Shown here in pieces: positions 11,571 to 22,881 of a stretch of 64,000 bases of DNA (its first letter is position 1; each line of letters starts with the position of its first letter). The notes below the pieces were generated by a model. The model was not told the DNA's origin, made no database searches, and saw only the letters and a program-made list of their open reading frames with translations. The position numbers and the translations under genes are program-made. Origin of the DNA: Turritopsis dohrnii (Eukaryota > Cnidaria > Hydrozoa > Anthoathecata > Oceaniidae); the NCBI GenBank assembly GCA_027922465.2, contig BQMF02000493.1:62001-126000 (forward strand), in the 5' to 3' direction.

Positions 11571-11980
11571 GGTTTTTGTGCAAGTTCAAATAACAATGTG
11601 CATATCGATGACAATACACTTTACTATAAGAACACCTTGACCCTCAGATTATTTTCCTTCCTTACGCTGACCTATACTGTTTCTTATTCATGTGTAACTG
11701 CTTGAGTTATTATCGTAGATTTGAGTGTTTTTGTTCATCTTAGAATTTAAACCATTTTTTTCATGTCTGTGAAACAGATTTATGCCTGTTCTCGATATGT
11801 AGTTCACGCTCATCTTGCTGACAGCTAGCTATAAATTAAGTCACAAGATTTGACTTTTTCTTAGAAAAATAAAAGAGCGATAAAAGAAAAAAATGAAGTA
11901 CGTCCTTACATGTCATGCACTGACGAAACAAAATTATACTTCACATATCAGCATCTTTTTCGAAAGCTAAAAATTCATTT

Positions 11981-11991
11981 GACGCATGCGC
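11981..11991. promoter_or_regulatory. GACGCATGCGC palindromic motif upstream of first exon 1
   Basis: The same TTTGACGCATGCG string recurs upstream of the exons at 14457 (14361-14372) and 15517 (15421-15432), with one change at 13620. It resembles the NRF1-type GCGCATGCGC palindrome. A shared regulatory role is inferred. Confidence 0.4.
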
Positions 11992-12112
11992 ATGGATGTG
12001 TGAAATTACTAAAAAACACGCTTTAACTTGCAACCAAAAAAAATCCAAAAGAAAAAAAATTGATCACAACAACATTTTTTATATATCACGGTCCATTCGT
12101 CATGTTGCAGCA

Positions 12113-12528
12113 ATGAAAAAGTTTGACTATTTGTTGCTTCTATTTTATGGGACCACTGTCGTGAGTGCCAGCGTTGCATATTCGAATATACATTATTGTT
12201 ACACTTATTGTGTGTCTCATTGGACAGCATGGAGTCCTTGTAGCAAGTCGTGCGAGGGTGGAATAACAACCCGATATGGAGCGTTTACGAGACATTCCTG
12301 GTGGTGTAGTGATGTCTGTAGAGGTGTTTCAAACAAGGAAGTGAGGCAATGTAATACGCAATGCTGTCCAAAACATTGTACGTATAACTATGGGAGATGG
12401 GGGTATTGTGTTGGATGTGGGGCTAATGGTCGACAGTATCGATTGGTTACTATAAGGACGAGAGAATCATGTGGAGGTACCTCTTGCAGACCTAATCATT
12501 ACGAAAATAGAAGATGCCAAGCAAGAAG
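12113..12528 (+). CDS. Variable first exon 1: signal peptide plus two TSP1 repeats
   Basis: The exon encodes 138 complete codons and ends at a 5' splice site, AAG|GTAATT, in phase 2. I start it at 12113 (MKKFDYLLLLFYG), which gives a clean signal peptide; an upstream in-frame ATG at 11999 adds a basic stretch that would spoil it. TSP1 domain 1 has the WTAWSPCSKSCEGG core; a CNTQCCPKHC linker leads to domain 2 (YGRWGYCVGCGANG, SCGGTSC). Splicing to 31917 would give a receptor of about 3,876 residues and restore the linker as Arg-Cys-Cys-Pro. The protein would be extracellular. Without splicing the frame stops at once (AGG TAA), giving a secreted protein of about 139 residues. No other protein-coding neighbour lies within 8 kb upstream. 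Confidence 0.8.
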
Positions 12529-13674
12529 GTAATTTAAAAGATTTTATGTTGGTTTTGAAGTTTTTCTTCTTTTTTTTTGCATATTATAAAAACGCAAATT
12601 ACTCAGTTCAGTTCAGTTCAGACAGAAAATTAGTCTTCTTTTGTTGACAATCTGAAAGAGACCTGGAATGAAATCATCTACGAGTGTTACTGTTGTTAAA
12701 TGTTGTAGACCATTGTGGGAGTCAGTTGTTTATTCAAATCTATCACTTATATATGAAAAATTTCCAAGGAAACATAATTGATAAACAAAAACAAAATACT
12801 AGAGTGTATTTCAAAAGAGAGTAATCCACAAGAACCCCTAATGCAACGAACATGTCGATTTGTCGAACCAAACTCCTACCTTCTCTCTAAAGAAAATCTT
12901 TGCTAACTGATTCTCAACAGTAAAAAGTATCGTCTTGAAAAAGCATACATATTCACAAGCCAGATGAACAAGTTCTTGTTGTCGTAAGATTAAGGGGGAT
13001 GGATTCCTAAAATTGTCACGATTTTATTGGGTGATGTAGTTCACAAGACATACTAAAATGGGTTGTGTCCAAATTTTTAAGAAACAATTATTAGAATTTC
13101 ACGAATGAAATCAGCACCATGAAAAGCCACACTTTTCATGAATCGAACAGTCTTCTTTTCCACCCTTCCCATATCAATAATTTGTAGATAAAACACTGGG
13201 TTCGAGGTTGGATATCGAAAGATTAAATATTAGAAAGGTTATTTGACCAAAACGACTGAGTCTAAAGGTTGATCTTAACAAAACACTGGGTTCGAGGTTG
13301 ATCTTAACAAGATAGTTTGTGATCAAGCCTTTATTATTTCTGTCTGTATTAAACGAACTTCATGCCTCGCTAATTCAAACGAAAATAAGAGACTTTCAAC
13401 CATAAAGATGAGCATGATGGTACAAACACATTTATGTACACAAAAACATCCGGTCGTTGGAATGTGCGCCAATGCAAAGTAACTTCGGTCATGTTTAAAG
13501 TCCTGATGGAGGATTTCGTTTCCCCAGATCAACTAACCCTCAGAAAATTCATAAATTCCCGGTCATTCATTAAAAACATTTTTTTAAACATGCTCTTACT
13601 CGACAGTAGGCAAGAATTTGACGCATGAGTAGTATTATTAACGGAACCTGCATAGACTGGTTTTTGCAAGCACC

Positions 13675-13682
13675 TATAAAAG
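13675..13682 (+). promoter_or_regulatory. TATA box of broken first exon at 13717
   Basis: TATAAAAG lies exactly 42 bases upstream of the ATG. The same spacing holds for the copies at 14457 and 15517, so the duplicated unit includes its own core promoter. Confidence 0.65.
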
Positions 13683-13716
13683 TAAAAACGACAAAAGCAA
13701 AAGCAAAAGCATTTTG

Positions 13717-14052
13717 ATGTGCATACATATTGTGGTTGTTGTCATGCAGAACCTAAGTCTTTTGTTTCTTCTGCTCTGTATGACCAACGCAGTGTGTCTG
13801 TGGTTTGACGTTAAAAAGTCTTGCGCAACGCATTGTACTTCCCCATGGACAACATGGTCGGTTTGTAGCAGATCATGTGATTCAGGAACCAAGAGACGCT
13901 CAAGACGCTTCAAAAACGACTTATGTGAGAAGGCGTGTGGTCATGTGGGGATATCATACTTTCAAACAAGTGGATGTAATACGCAATGCTGTCCAAAAAC
14001 ATTGTTCAGTTCAAACAGAAAATTAGTGAGAACTGGAACTGGAATAAAATAA
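13717..14052 (+). pseudogene. Truncated first-exon copy with one TSP1 repeat
   Basis: The start MCIHIVVVVMQNLSLLFLLL is a signal peptide, followed by TSP1 domain 1 (WTTWSVCSRSCDSG) and CNTQCCPK. The second TSP1 domain is missing: after CCPKT the sequence joins to CAGTTCAAACAGAAAATTAG, which resembles the intron sequence after first exon 1 (12610-12635), so a deletion removed the domain and the splice site. The frame continues to a stop at 14050 without a phase-2 donor. It could still make a short secreted one-domain protein; I rate it as broken with respect to the array. Confidence 0.75.
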
Positions 14053-14414
14053 TGCTTTTTGTAATTCTATGCTTCCGTAAACCAATCAAACTCTATCTCA
14101 ATTTTTCAGCCAACCATACCTACTAAACACAACATACGGCAAGGGAGGGTAAATTATGAATCTTTGATTCCAGCTGACATCAACATGATATCACGTGAAA
14201 TTGAAGTTATTATTCACCTGCTGCAATGTAACTTTAGTTTAATTTCCTGATGGAGGATTTCGTTTTCTCCAGATCAATTAACCCTCATAAAATTCATAAA
14301 TTCCCGGTCATTCATTAAAACATTTTTTAAGCAGGCTTTTACTCAACAGTAGACAGAAATTTGACGCATGCGTAGTATCAATGGAACTTGCATAGACTGG
14401 TTTTTGCAAGAATC

Positions 14415-14422
14415 TATAAAAG
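14415..14422 (+). promoter_or_regulatory. TATA box of broken first exon at 14457
   Basis: TATAAAAG, 42 bases upstream of the ATG, within a block duplicated from the neighbouring units. The palindrome GACGCATGCG lies about 50 bases further upstream. Confidence 0.65.
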
Positions 14423-14456
14423 TGAAAACGACAATAAAATTCACAAACGCATTTTG

Positions 14457-14879
14457 ATGTGCATACATATTGTGGTTGTTGTCATGCGGAACCTAAGTCT
14501 TTTATTTCTTCCGCTCTATGTGACCAGTGAAGTGTGTCTGGGATATGACACTTGTGAAAGGTACTGTACTAATACATGGACAGCATGGTCGGCTTGTAGT
14601 AGATCATGTGATTCAGGAACCAAGACACGCTCAAGATCGCTTGTTAAAATGCTGAGATGCAGGGATCTATGTCACGCGAGAACATCATCTATTCAAACGA
14701 GTCGATGTAATATGCAATGCTGTCCAAAACATTGCGCGTACAACTATGGGAGATGGGGTTATTCATTGAAAAAAAATTCATTGCAAATGCATCACATTAT
14801 GTTAGACTATATAGTTTCTTTGTGCGCTCAGTTTGATCACATGACTGTAAATAATGACCAGAGATTGGTTAGAAACTGA
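14457..14879 (+). pseudogene. Truncated first-exon copy, second TSP1 repeat cut short
   Basis: The start MCIHIVVVVMRNLSLLFLPL is a signal peptide. TSP1 domain 1 (WTAWSACSRSCDSG) and CNMQCCPKHCAYNYGRWGY follow. The sequence then jumps to a block starting CATTGCAAATGCATCACATT that matches intron sequence after the copy at 15517 (16180-16275). About 350 bases, including the rest of domain 2 and the phase-2 splice site, have been lost. The open frame ends at 14879. Confidence 0.75.
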
Positions 14880-15474
14880 CATGTTGGCGGCTTTAGGATA
14901 ATTATTCATATGGTCCAAGTCTCCCGATTTTAGTATTCAACCCCCGATCTCCCGATTCTTAATAAAGAAAGCTCCCGAATCCTAGAAAGTTGCTCAATTT
15001 GTTTTCTTATTTTGTTTTTCACAGTGTCTTCATTACTCCATCATGATTTTGATACCAGAAAGGCAACGTATTTATGTTGTCTAGATGCAAAATAGCATGC
15101 TGTCTGGGTTAAACGAGCTTCATGCCTCGTTCATTCAAACGAAAATAAGAGACTTTCAACCAGAAAGATGAGCATGATGGTCTCTTTTAGACAAATACAT
15201 TTATGTATACAAAAACATCCGCTCGTTGGAATGCAAAACTGTTCACTTTGCTCACTTACCACTAATGTGCGCCAATGCAATGTAATTTCGGTCATGTTTA
15301 AAGTCCTGATGGAGGATTTCGTTTCCCCAGATCAACTAACCCTCATAAATTTCGTAAATTCCCGGTGATTCATTAATTACATTTTTTTAAACATGCTCTT
15401 ACTCGACAGTAGGCAGGAATTTGACGCATGCGTAGTATCAACGGAACTAGCATAGACTGGCTTTTGCACGCACC

Positions 15475-15482
15475 TATAAAAG
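15475..15482 (+). promoter_or_regulatory. TATA box of first-exon copy at 15517
   Basis: TATAAAAG, 42 bases upstream of the ATG. The surrounding 120 bases are nearly identical to those before 13717 and 14457. Confidence 0.65.
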
Positions 15483-15516
15483 TGAAAACGATAATAAAAT
15501 TCACAAACGCATTTTG

Positions 15517-15950
15517 ATGTGCATACATATTGTGGTTGTTGTTATGCAGAACCTAAGTCTTTTATTTCTTCTGCTCTATGTGACCAATGAAGTGTGTCTG
15601 GGATATGACATAGATGTTATCTGTGAAATGTACTGTACCTCTCCATGGTCATTATGGTCGTCTTGTAGTAGATCATGTGATTCAGGAACCAAGAGACGCT
15701 TAAGATCGCTTATTAAAAGATGCTGGGATCCATGTCGTCACGCGAGAGTATCATACGTTCAAACGAGTTGATGTAATATGCAATGCTGTCCAAAACATTG
15801 TACGTATAACTATGGGAGATGGGGGTATTGTGTTGGATGTGGAGCTAATGGTCTACAGCATCGATTGGTTACTATAAGGACGAGAGCATCATGCGGAGGT
15901 AGATCCTGTTCTCCTCATCATTGGCAAACGCAGAGATGTAACACTGGAAG
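15517..15950 (+). pseudogene. Full-length first-exon copy with one premature stop
   Basis: Signal peptide MCIHIVVVVMQNLSLLFLLL, TSP1 domain 1 (WSLWSSCSRSCDSG), CCPKHC linker, TSP1 domain 2 (YGRWGYCVGCGANG, SCGGRSC) and a phase-2 donor, GGAAG|GTAACA, are all kept in frame. The only defect I see is TGA at 15769-15771, where the sister copy at 14457 has CGA (Arg) just before CNMQCCPK. That is a C-to-T change at a CpG, typical of a recent nonsense mutation. The 5' flank, TATA box and palindrome are intact. Read to the stop, it would give a one-domain secreted fragment. Confidence 0.8.
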
Positions 15951-16179
15951 GTAACACAAAGTTAAATATCTTTTATGGACGTTAACACAAAAATTTATTT
16001 CAATTTAACTTTGCTCAAACATGTTTCGATAAAATATACAAACCTTATGTTTAAATATATACATCGTAGTAGAGATGGCCGACATTTGCAACCAATGTTC
16101 GAGAGAAGAAGTATGGGTACAAACTTGCTTTTATCTTAATATCATTCAGTTTATCACTGTAGTTAAACCTTCAAAAATT

Positions 16180-16275
16180 CATTGCATCACATTATGTTAG
16201 ACTATATAGTTTCTTTGTGCGCTCAGTTTAATCACATGACTGTAAATAATGACCAGGGATTGGTTAGAAATTGAC
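16180..16275 (+). repeat. Duplicated intron block shared with 14782-14880
   Basis: CATTGCATCACATTATGTTA through TTGGTTAGAAATTGACATG matches the block fused to the truncated copy at 14457. It marks the deletion endpoint in that copy. Confidence 0.75.
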
Positions 16276-16990
16276 ATGAGATCAATGCGCAATAAAAATA
16301 GCTTTTATTGTTATGAAATAAACAAAGAGTTTCTATAAAAGACTACTTCTATAGTCTGAGCAATTCGGTGTTGATTATACGGCGGAACTTTTGTCGTGTC
16401 GAACTTTTGTCACGTCGAACTTTTGTCGTGTAAAACTCAATCTAATAGTCTGTATTTTATAAAATCACAAACATACTTAAACAAAAGTGGGAACGGGAAC
16501 GTCTAACGGCAGAACTATTGGTTTTAAGAATTGGTTTTAAGAAAAAAGTTCATCAAAGTTTATTAATGTCTTTATGTCCAAATAAAAATCTCTTGCTTGT
16601 CATGGCAGTCCCTTTAGAGTTAAATTCAATATCGGTTTTTCTTCTGGTAATTTTTTGTTAGAATACTTTTGAAACTAAACGAAAAGCAGGAGGCTTATTG
16701 AAGTCCAGAATTGTAATACATGAGCAAAAGGAAAGAAAAAGAAAAAGAAATGATATGATATGAAAAGAATTGTTAAATGGACCCTTCAAAAGTGTTTTCT
16801 GTGAAAATAACATCAGAAACTATCAATCTTTGAAATCGCATCTGACACTATTGATGTTACGGCGTAATCCAAGCTGACTGAAGATCAACAGGAACGAACA
16901 TGAAATCTTCGAATCGTCTTAAATACGCAATTCAAACATTTCAGAACATTGCAGAAAAAATTTTTGCGTCTCGTTGTCAACGCTTTCAAT

Positions 16991-17415
16991 ATGCGCATTT
17001 CTGTGCATGTTTTGATTGTCACCGCCGTTATTCTATGTCTGTTAGCGGCAACCGATGCTGGGTGGAGACGCAGGCGCCGAAGATGTTATCGCAACTGCGT
17101 AGTTTCTGGCTGGAGTGCGTGGAGCACGTGTTCAGCAACGTGTGGTTACTCAGGCGTTACACGAAGAACTCGATACAAGATCATCAACCAGCAGTGTGGC
17201 GGTTGGTGTACCTCGATATTTTCTCAAACAGTGCCGTGTAACAGAAGATGCTGTCCAAGCCATTGCGCTTACTATTACTCGGCATGGGGTAGCTGTGCAG
17301 GATGCGGACCGAGAGGAACACAAAGCAGGTCTATTGTCATAACACGGTACAACAGTTGTGGAGGGAGAGCTTGTCCGACAACTCGCGTACAGAGAAGAAC
17401 GTGTAACACTGGAAG
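16991..17415 (+). CDS. Variable first exon 2: signal peptide plus two TSP1 repeats
   Basis: I start at 16991 (MRISVHVLIVTAVILCLLAA), an excellent signal peptide; the longer open frame upstream adds residues not expected before it. After cleavage comes an arginine run (WRRRRRRC), then TSP1 domain 1 (WSAWSTCSATCGYSG), the CNRRCCPSHC linker and domain 2 (YSAWGSCAGCGPRG, SCGGRAC, CNTGR). The exon holds 141 codons plus two bases and ends GGAAG|GTTGGT in phase 2, like the others. Spliced to 31917 it would give about 3,879 residues. If unspliced, it continues about 16 residues to a stop. It is more diverged from exon 1 than the 13-15 kb copies are. Confidence 0.82.
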
Positions 17416-18752
17416 GTTGGTAGTAGTTTCCAATGAATATTATTTTATAATGATGTTATGTTGACAGCATCGCATTTTTTAGAGTGTTGTCTCCTGAGTT
17501 AGTTTAAAGCTGAGCATGTCTTTTCCTGTGAGTCAGACGTTGTCGCCAGTTCTTTAAAACACAACGATGGAGAAAACCTTGATCCTAAAAATAAAGTAAT
17601 ACTACGCGTGACATAAAACTGGACAACAGCAAAATTTACACTCTCTAATCCTGCTTGACTGTTTTCGCTTATAATTATATAATATATACAAGCCTTTTGA
17701 CGTGGAATTATGTTCTTTGGCCCGAAATGCGGTTTTCAATTAGATTATGAAAAATCAGATTAGAAATCGGCACAATATCACTGTACTATGGGTAAAATGT
17801 AGAGTTGATCTGATTGTGTATGTTCACTGCAATGGTTTCACGTTTGACAGTCCAAAATGTGAAGTAAACATTTTGTTTAACCTCCATAATATCAAACCAC
17901 GACAAAATCGTAAATTCCACGGAAAGTATAACTAGCATTTACAAGGGTGTTTTAAATACTCTTATATCAATACATTTTTGGTCACTACATACATCTCTTA
18001 CATGCCAATAGTAGTGGCAAAAAAGAACAGCAAAAGTACGGCTTTTCTTTTCCTTGCCATCAACAATAACCCTGTTCAAGTTCAGTGGGTGAAATCTTCA
18101 AAAAGTCTCTGCCATGTTAATGTGAAGGAAGCATAATGGCAGCACTTCTCCGCGGTGATTTTTTGAAGGCCATTCAACCGCCGGGTAAAAAATAATCACG
18201 TTAAACTATTGAAAGCCACGGTTCTGTCAGAAAGATCACTATAAAGACATTACACGTATGGCTTAATTAAGTACCCAAGAAACCCCTGCTTCTTTGACCA
18301 ATTCGCGAGACCCACTAAATTTAGTTTGACCCGGGAAAAGTCTGGTATGCCAATTACGCAAACAGAAGAACGAGTTTAACCTGATTTTTAAATTTATCAT
18401 ATGATGGTATCGGCAACTGTTATAGGATTGTTATAGACGTGCCAATTTAGTTTATTTCTGTGAATTTGGTTCATTCATCTAAACATCGTCAACTCCAAGT
18501 CACATTTTTGTCAACAACTGACAATAGAAATATCAAAAGCTACAAAAGAAAGCAAAAAAAACCTGACTAATCTTTGATAAGACTTTTAATTTTAGAGTAT
18601 ATGGTATCATATTACTTTTTCATATTCTGCAAGCCTGATACTCGTTTGTTTTGCGAATGCAATCTTAGGTCTAAAATTTGTTTATGTTTCTATTCTAGTT
18701 GAATACGAAACTTCGTCATTCTTACGCGAACAGACTCGCGAAATAATACGCA

Positions 18753-19141
18753 ATGAAGGTGACTGTTCCACCGTTAATTATTTTGTTGCTTTTCTGTGTT
18801 TGTGTTTCTTGATTGAACAAAAAATATACAGTTTGTGATAGACTGTGTTGGTTTCAATAGGGGTTCAATAGAAGTCTTGTCCAGAATGTTGTGAGGGAAA
18901 GGGTTTTAAGGAAACGATCAAAGACGTTTAAAGTCGTATATCAAGAGATCCCTGTCAACAGTTTTTCCTTTACTTATGATTTTAAATCATAAGATGATGC
19001 TGATCGTCTGATTGCACTTGTTATTTTTCTGATTGGATTAAGTGTATCGGGTGTGTACAAGGCATGCAGACATTAGAAAGTGCAGTTCATTTGGTGGAAA
19101 GCCATGTCTAGTAACTAGGGAAGACGATAAAATACTTGAAG
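18753..19141 (+). pseudogene. Decayed first-exon copy related to exon 19813
   Basis: It starts MKVTVPPLIILLLFCVCVS and hits a stop at once. Further fragments match exon 3 in order: TGTGATAGACTGTGTTGG (CDRLCW), GTTTTAAGGAAACGATC, TGTATCGGGTGTGTACAAGG, and TTTGGTGGAAAGCCATGTCT (GGKPCL). Even the splice junction survives: AATACTTGAAG|GTATTTTAG against AATACTGGAAG|GTATTTCAG. The 5' flank (GCAAGCCTGATACTCGT) also matches 19680-19697. It is an old tandem duplicate, now dead. Confidence 0.8.
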
Positions 19142-19812
19142 GTATTTTAGGTGTCTTTTTGTTTATAATTATGGCGACTACTTTGTCGATTATGAAAGAA
19201 CTGCTATGAATCCGTGGGTAAACGCGGGTCAGGGAGCTATTCATTAGTGAATCATTCTATTCACGTTTTCTCATGATGACATCAGTTTCTAAAGTTCTGA
19301 ATCAGGGAGGGCCCAGCACAGGTGTTTGATCAGTATGTTAAGTTTACAGTTGTGTATGACGGCTTCAAACTCCAATTCGTCAAACATTAATGCCATTCAC
19401 TCGTTTAGGTTTAGTTAGATATCCTATTACATTCGAAGGAATCATTTGTTCATGCTTTGAATTTTAACCTCTAGTCATGGGGATGGTCACCATTTGTATC
19501 AAGACGTCTGTTTCCATATTTTGTAATTAAGTAGATATTCTACTACATTTATGACTCGTTGATTTTCAATACTCCTTTGTCGACACTCTTGTCAATGTTT
19601 TATAAGCAACTAGATTAAAGAAATGATGTCATTCTCTTCAACCCAATCCAAAATTTTGGTGCATGCTATCAAGTTACCGTGCAAGCCTTATACTCGTCTG
19701 TTTTTCTTTTCGTTAAAATTTTTTTTGATAACACAATCTTTAGCAGAAATATTTGTTTTTCTTCGATATAGTTTCGAGATGAACATACTTCTTCACTATA
19801 ACAGAAATAGTC

Positions 19813-20231
19813 ATGAAGGTGGCTGTCGTACTATTTTTGGTTGCATGTTATGCTTATGCAGTGGAAACCACCCAATATTCTCCACATTGTGATAGATATT
19901 GCTTGAATAAATGGAGTTCATGGACTAGTTGTTCTGAATCTTGTGGATACAGAGGCGTTCGAAAGAGGACAAGAACCTTTCGAAAAGTACATCTGACTTT
20001 AAGGGATTACTGTCACAGCTTGTGCTATTATTTACGTTTTGAAAGCGAGAGATGCAATCGGAAATGCTGTCCAACTGACTGTTCGTATTATTTTACACAA
20101 TGGAGTAAGTGTACTGGATGTGGAGTACAAGGAATGCAGTACAGACAGGTTAAAATAAGAAACTTTAATTCGTGCGGTGGAAAGCCATGTCCAGCTACTA
20201 GAAAAGAACAAAGACGTTGTAATACTGGAAG
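19813..20231 (+). CDS. Variable first exon 3: signal peptide plus two TSP1 repeats
   Basis: Start at 19813 (MKVAVVLFLVACYAYA, a compact signal peptide); the ATG at 19779 is out of frame. TSP1 domain 1 is WSSWTSCSESCGYRG with RKRTRTFRK, then CNRKCCPTDC and domain 2 (FTQWSKCTGCGVQG, SCGGKPC, CNTGR). It holds 139 codons plus two bases and ends GGAAG|GTATTT in phase 2. Spliced to 31917 it would give about 3,877 residues. If unspliced it runs on nine residues to a stop. A dead sister copy lies about 1.1 kb upstream with a shared 5' flank, so this unit was duplicated together with its promoter. Confidence 0.82.
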
Positions 20232-20259
20232 GTATTTCAGTTATTCATTTTACTTATAA

Positions 20260-22881
20260 TTTTTGGTGACGATTACTTTGTCGATAAATCTAAAACCAAT
20301 CAGGCTAAAAGATCATGAAGCATTAAACTTTTATTGGACACGTGAATATTCCACTTCATTCCCCCAACTAGACAGCCTCCATCTGTGTGATATGGTTTCA
20401 GGCATGAAACATTGTCCTTGTAATATTTATAGTTGAAACACCAAGGAAGAAGAATATGCCACTAGTTACCCCTTTCCTTATAGTCTTTCAAGACCATGAT
20501 CCTCACACGGACTACATCTCAGTACCCTCTATAACCTTCCGTCCATAAATACGAAAGATTGTTTCTGTTCAGGGATTACAGGTTCCCTTCTTACATATAT
20601 TTATTTATTTATTTACTGACGATTGCGTGAGCATGAAACTATTAGTTTTGAAAATAACAAGCCTCATTACTTTCATGTAATCTGCTCTACCGCGTGTATT
20701 GAGCACTCTAGTGAAAAAGAGACAAGAAGATATATTTATATATATATATATATATTTCTCATCAGGGGACTGCGAAAGCAATTTTCAAACATTTCGTTCC
20801 AGTTTTGTAGCCAATCAAAATTCAAGCAATATCTGGTACAAGAACTGTCTGCGTTTAAAGGTGATGAACAGATTTAAATAGAATCTTATTGAGAATTTCT
20901 AACATAAATCTTTTAACTCAGCTCTCTTACAAGCTAACCTTAGTTCACTACGTCATTAAATATTTTTTCTTGTCACGAGAAATAACCAGTCGTCATGCCA
21001 AAAAAACACGATCTCCGGATTTCGAGATTTGATTCTCCAATCATATTTCTCGTTATAATCACGTGATAGGAACAAACATGATGGAGGAATGAATTGCGTG
21101 TCTTAAAAAAATTCTAACGGTGAGTTTGTAAACAAAACCTTGAGAACTTGAGAACACAAACAAACACAAACTGAAATTTCGATCCCTCTATTTGAAGTAT
21201 ACAGGCAAGTGTGCACGCATATATATTTGATAAAACTCTTCAAGAATGGCATGAGAAAAAATAAAACTTGAGAACACATACAACATAGCTTTAGCTAAAA
21301 CTTTGAATCATGGATATCGAAGGAAAGCTTCACGATTCATCACAAACCATCAGAAAAGACAATATCTTTTAAAAAAACAACACGAAAGAGTTCTATCCAG
21401 AAAAAGCAAAAAAAAAAAAAAAAAAGTTGTTATTTGTACAATGCTGACATCATCAGATTTGTAATTTATCTATATCAGGGTACAGGCCCCCTTTTTCTAT
21501 GTAGAGAAGTAACAGCCAGGCATCTTTTGTTGTTATTTTATCGTTAAAGTACATAGCGTATTGCAGATTTTTTCTGCCAACATATCATTACCTGCCTTAA
21601 ACGAATAATTGCACTGGCTTCTACACTTAGCCCTCTAATTAAAAATCACTTACAAGGTATAACCCAATGGGCAAATTTGTTAAAAAAAACTACGGTGAAG
21701 GAGTGCATTTCTATAGATATATACACACTATTTCAATGAAATTGCTCTTTGCCGCAGGGAATTTTTGACGATTTTGCCCGCTGTGAAAATTGCAGCTAAT
21801 AACAATTCTTTTGATCTAACGTCCTGTTCAAATTAACGCATACAGCGACATGTCTTAAAGTAAATCTATTCACCCGTGTTTCAAAATGTTTTCAAGGGAC
21901 AATCAAATTTAAATTAGACTTCGATGCTTTCATTAAGGTATAAAAAATGTTACACAGTCCATAAAAATAAGCACACACACACTTTAAGGGCATTTATAGG
22001 CTCACATAAAGGAGGGAAGGGTACTCGTAGGTGGCACTCCTTATTTCCACATAGAGGTGTTTCTGCATTTGCCCAACAAAAGGAAGCTAATCGGAGAATG
22101 TTTCCATGTTTTACACTGTTTATATTTAATTGAAAATTTCTTGCTATAATGAAGATTTGTGATTATTAGTAATATGATTTTGCCAATAATATGACTCTAT
22201 GAACACTGGTTTAATATAATGACTCTCCATCGAATATTTTATGCATTCCTATCTGTTCTTCCTGTGTAGAAAAAACACAGTGTTGGAGAGCAAGTTGGAA
22301 TCAAATCCTCAAATTTTCTCTCTATGAAAATTTTAAAATCTTTATAACATTCCTTAAATATCTTCCCTTGCCAGTTGTAACTAAAAAGATTAGTATACAT
22401 TATCTCATACTGACTGAGGAAGCTACTTTCTCATACTTGTTTCAAAATAAAAGTCACATAACAGGCCCTGTGGACCTTGTTGTTCATGTTTGTAAGAAGG
22501 GTTTGGTAACGAGGTTAATATATGTTTCAATCATATTTTGACAACTAACCACAATAAATGTTGTTAAAGTGGGATCAAATTCGAAATGATTGCACGTTAG
22601 AGTATTGCTGAATTTTTGTCTTCCTTGGAAAGATATTGAGGGGGTTAAAAAAGGACCAAAATTAATGAAACCAGTCATTAACCTGAACGTTAAGCACAAG
22701 GAAGATTGCAGAGACCCACATGTTACCTCAAAAGGTAACTTCATTGAAAGCGTGTAGTTTGTAGATTGTACCACGTGCGTTAAGCATTCCTCATTTCGCG
22801 AGTATCATATTACTAAAGCAAGCTAATACAAGCTAGAAACAAAATCACGTTTTATGGTTTGGCTTTTGATTTACGACAACC
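20260..22881. other. Gap between variable exons 3 and 4
   Basis: No exon is supported. It holds a (TA)n microsatellite at about 20728-20754, an A run at 21410-21425 and one MITE (21663-21786). Confidence 0.6.
21663..21786 (+). mobile_element. CCCAGTGGGCAAA MITE, copy 3
   Basis: Starts CCCAATGGGCAAATTTG and ends GATTTTGCCCGCTG, with the same internal GGAGTGCATTTCTATAGA core. Confidence 0.8.

Larger units (their letters stand above)
9690..12112. other. Noncoding region before the first-exon array
   Basis: No gene is supported here. It contains two copies of a compact MITE (10570-10690 and an inverted one at 11456-11570) and a direct duplication (10205-10335 and 11125-11255). The promoter of the first variable exon should lie at its right end. 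Confidence 0.6.

Noticed and set aside
13717..16275. Treating the 13.7, 14.5 and 15.5 kb copies as active receptor first exons
   Set aside because: Two lack the second TSP1 domain and any phase-2 donor; the third has a premature stop.
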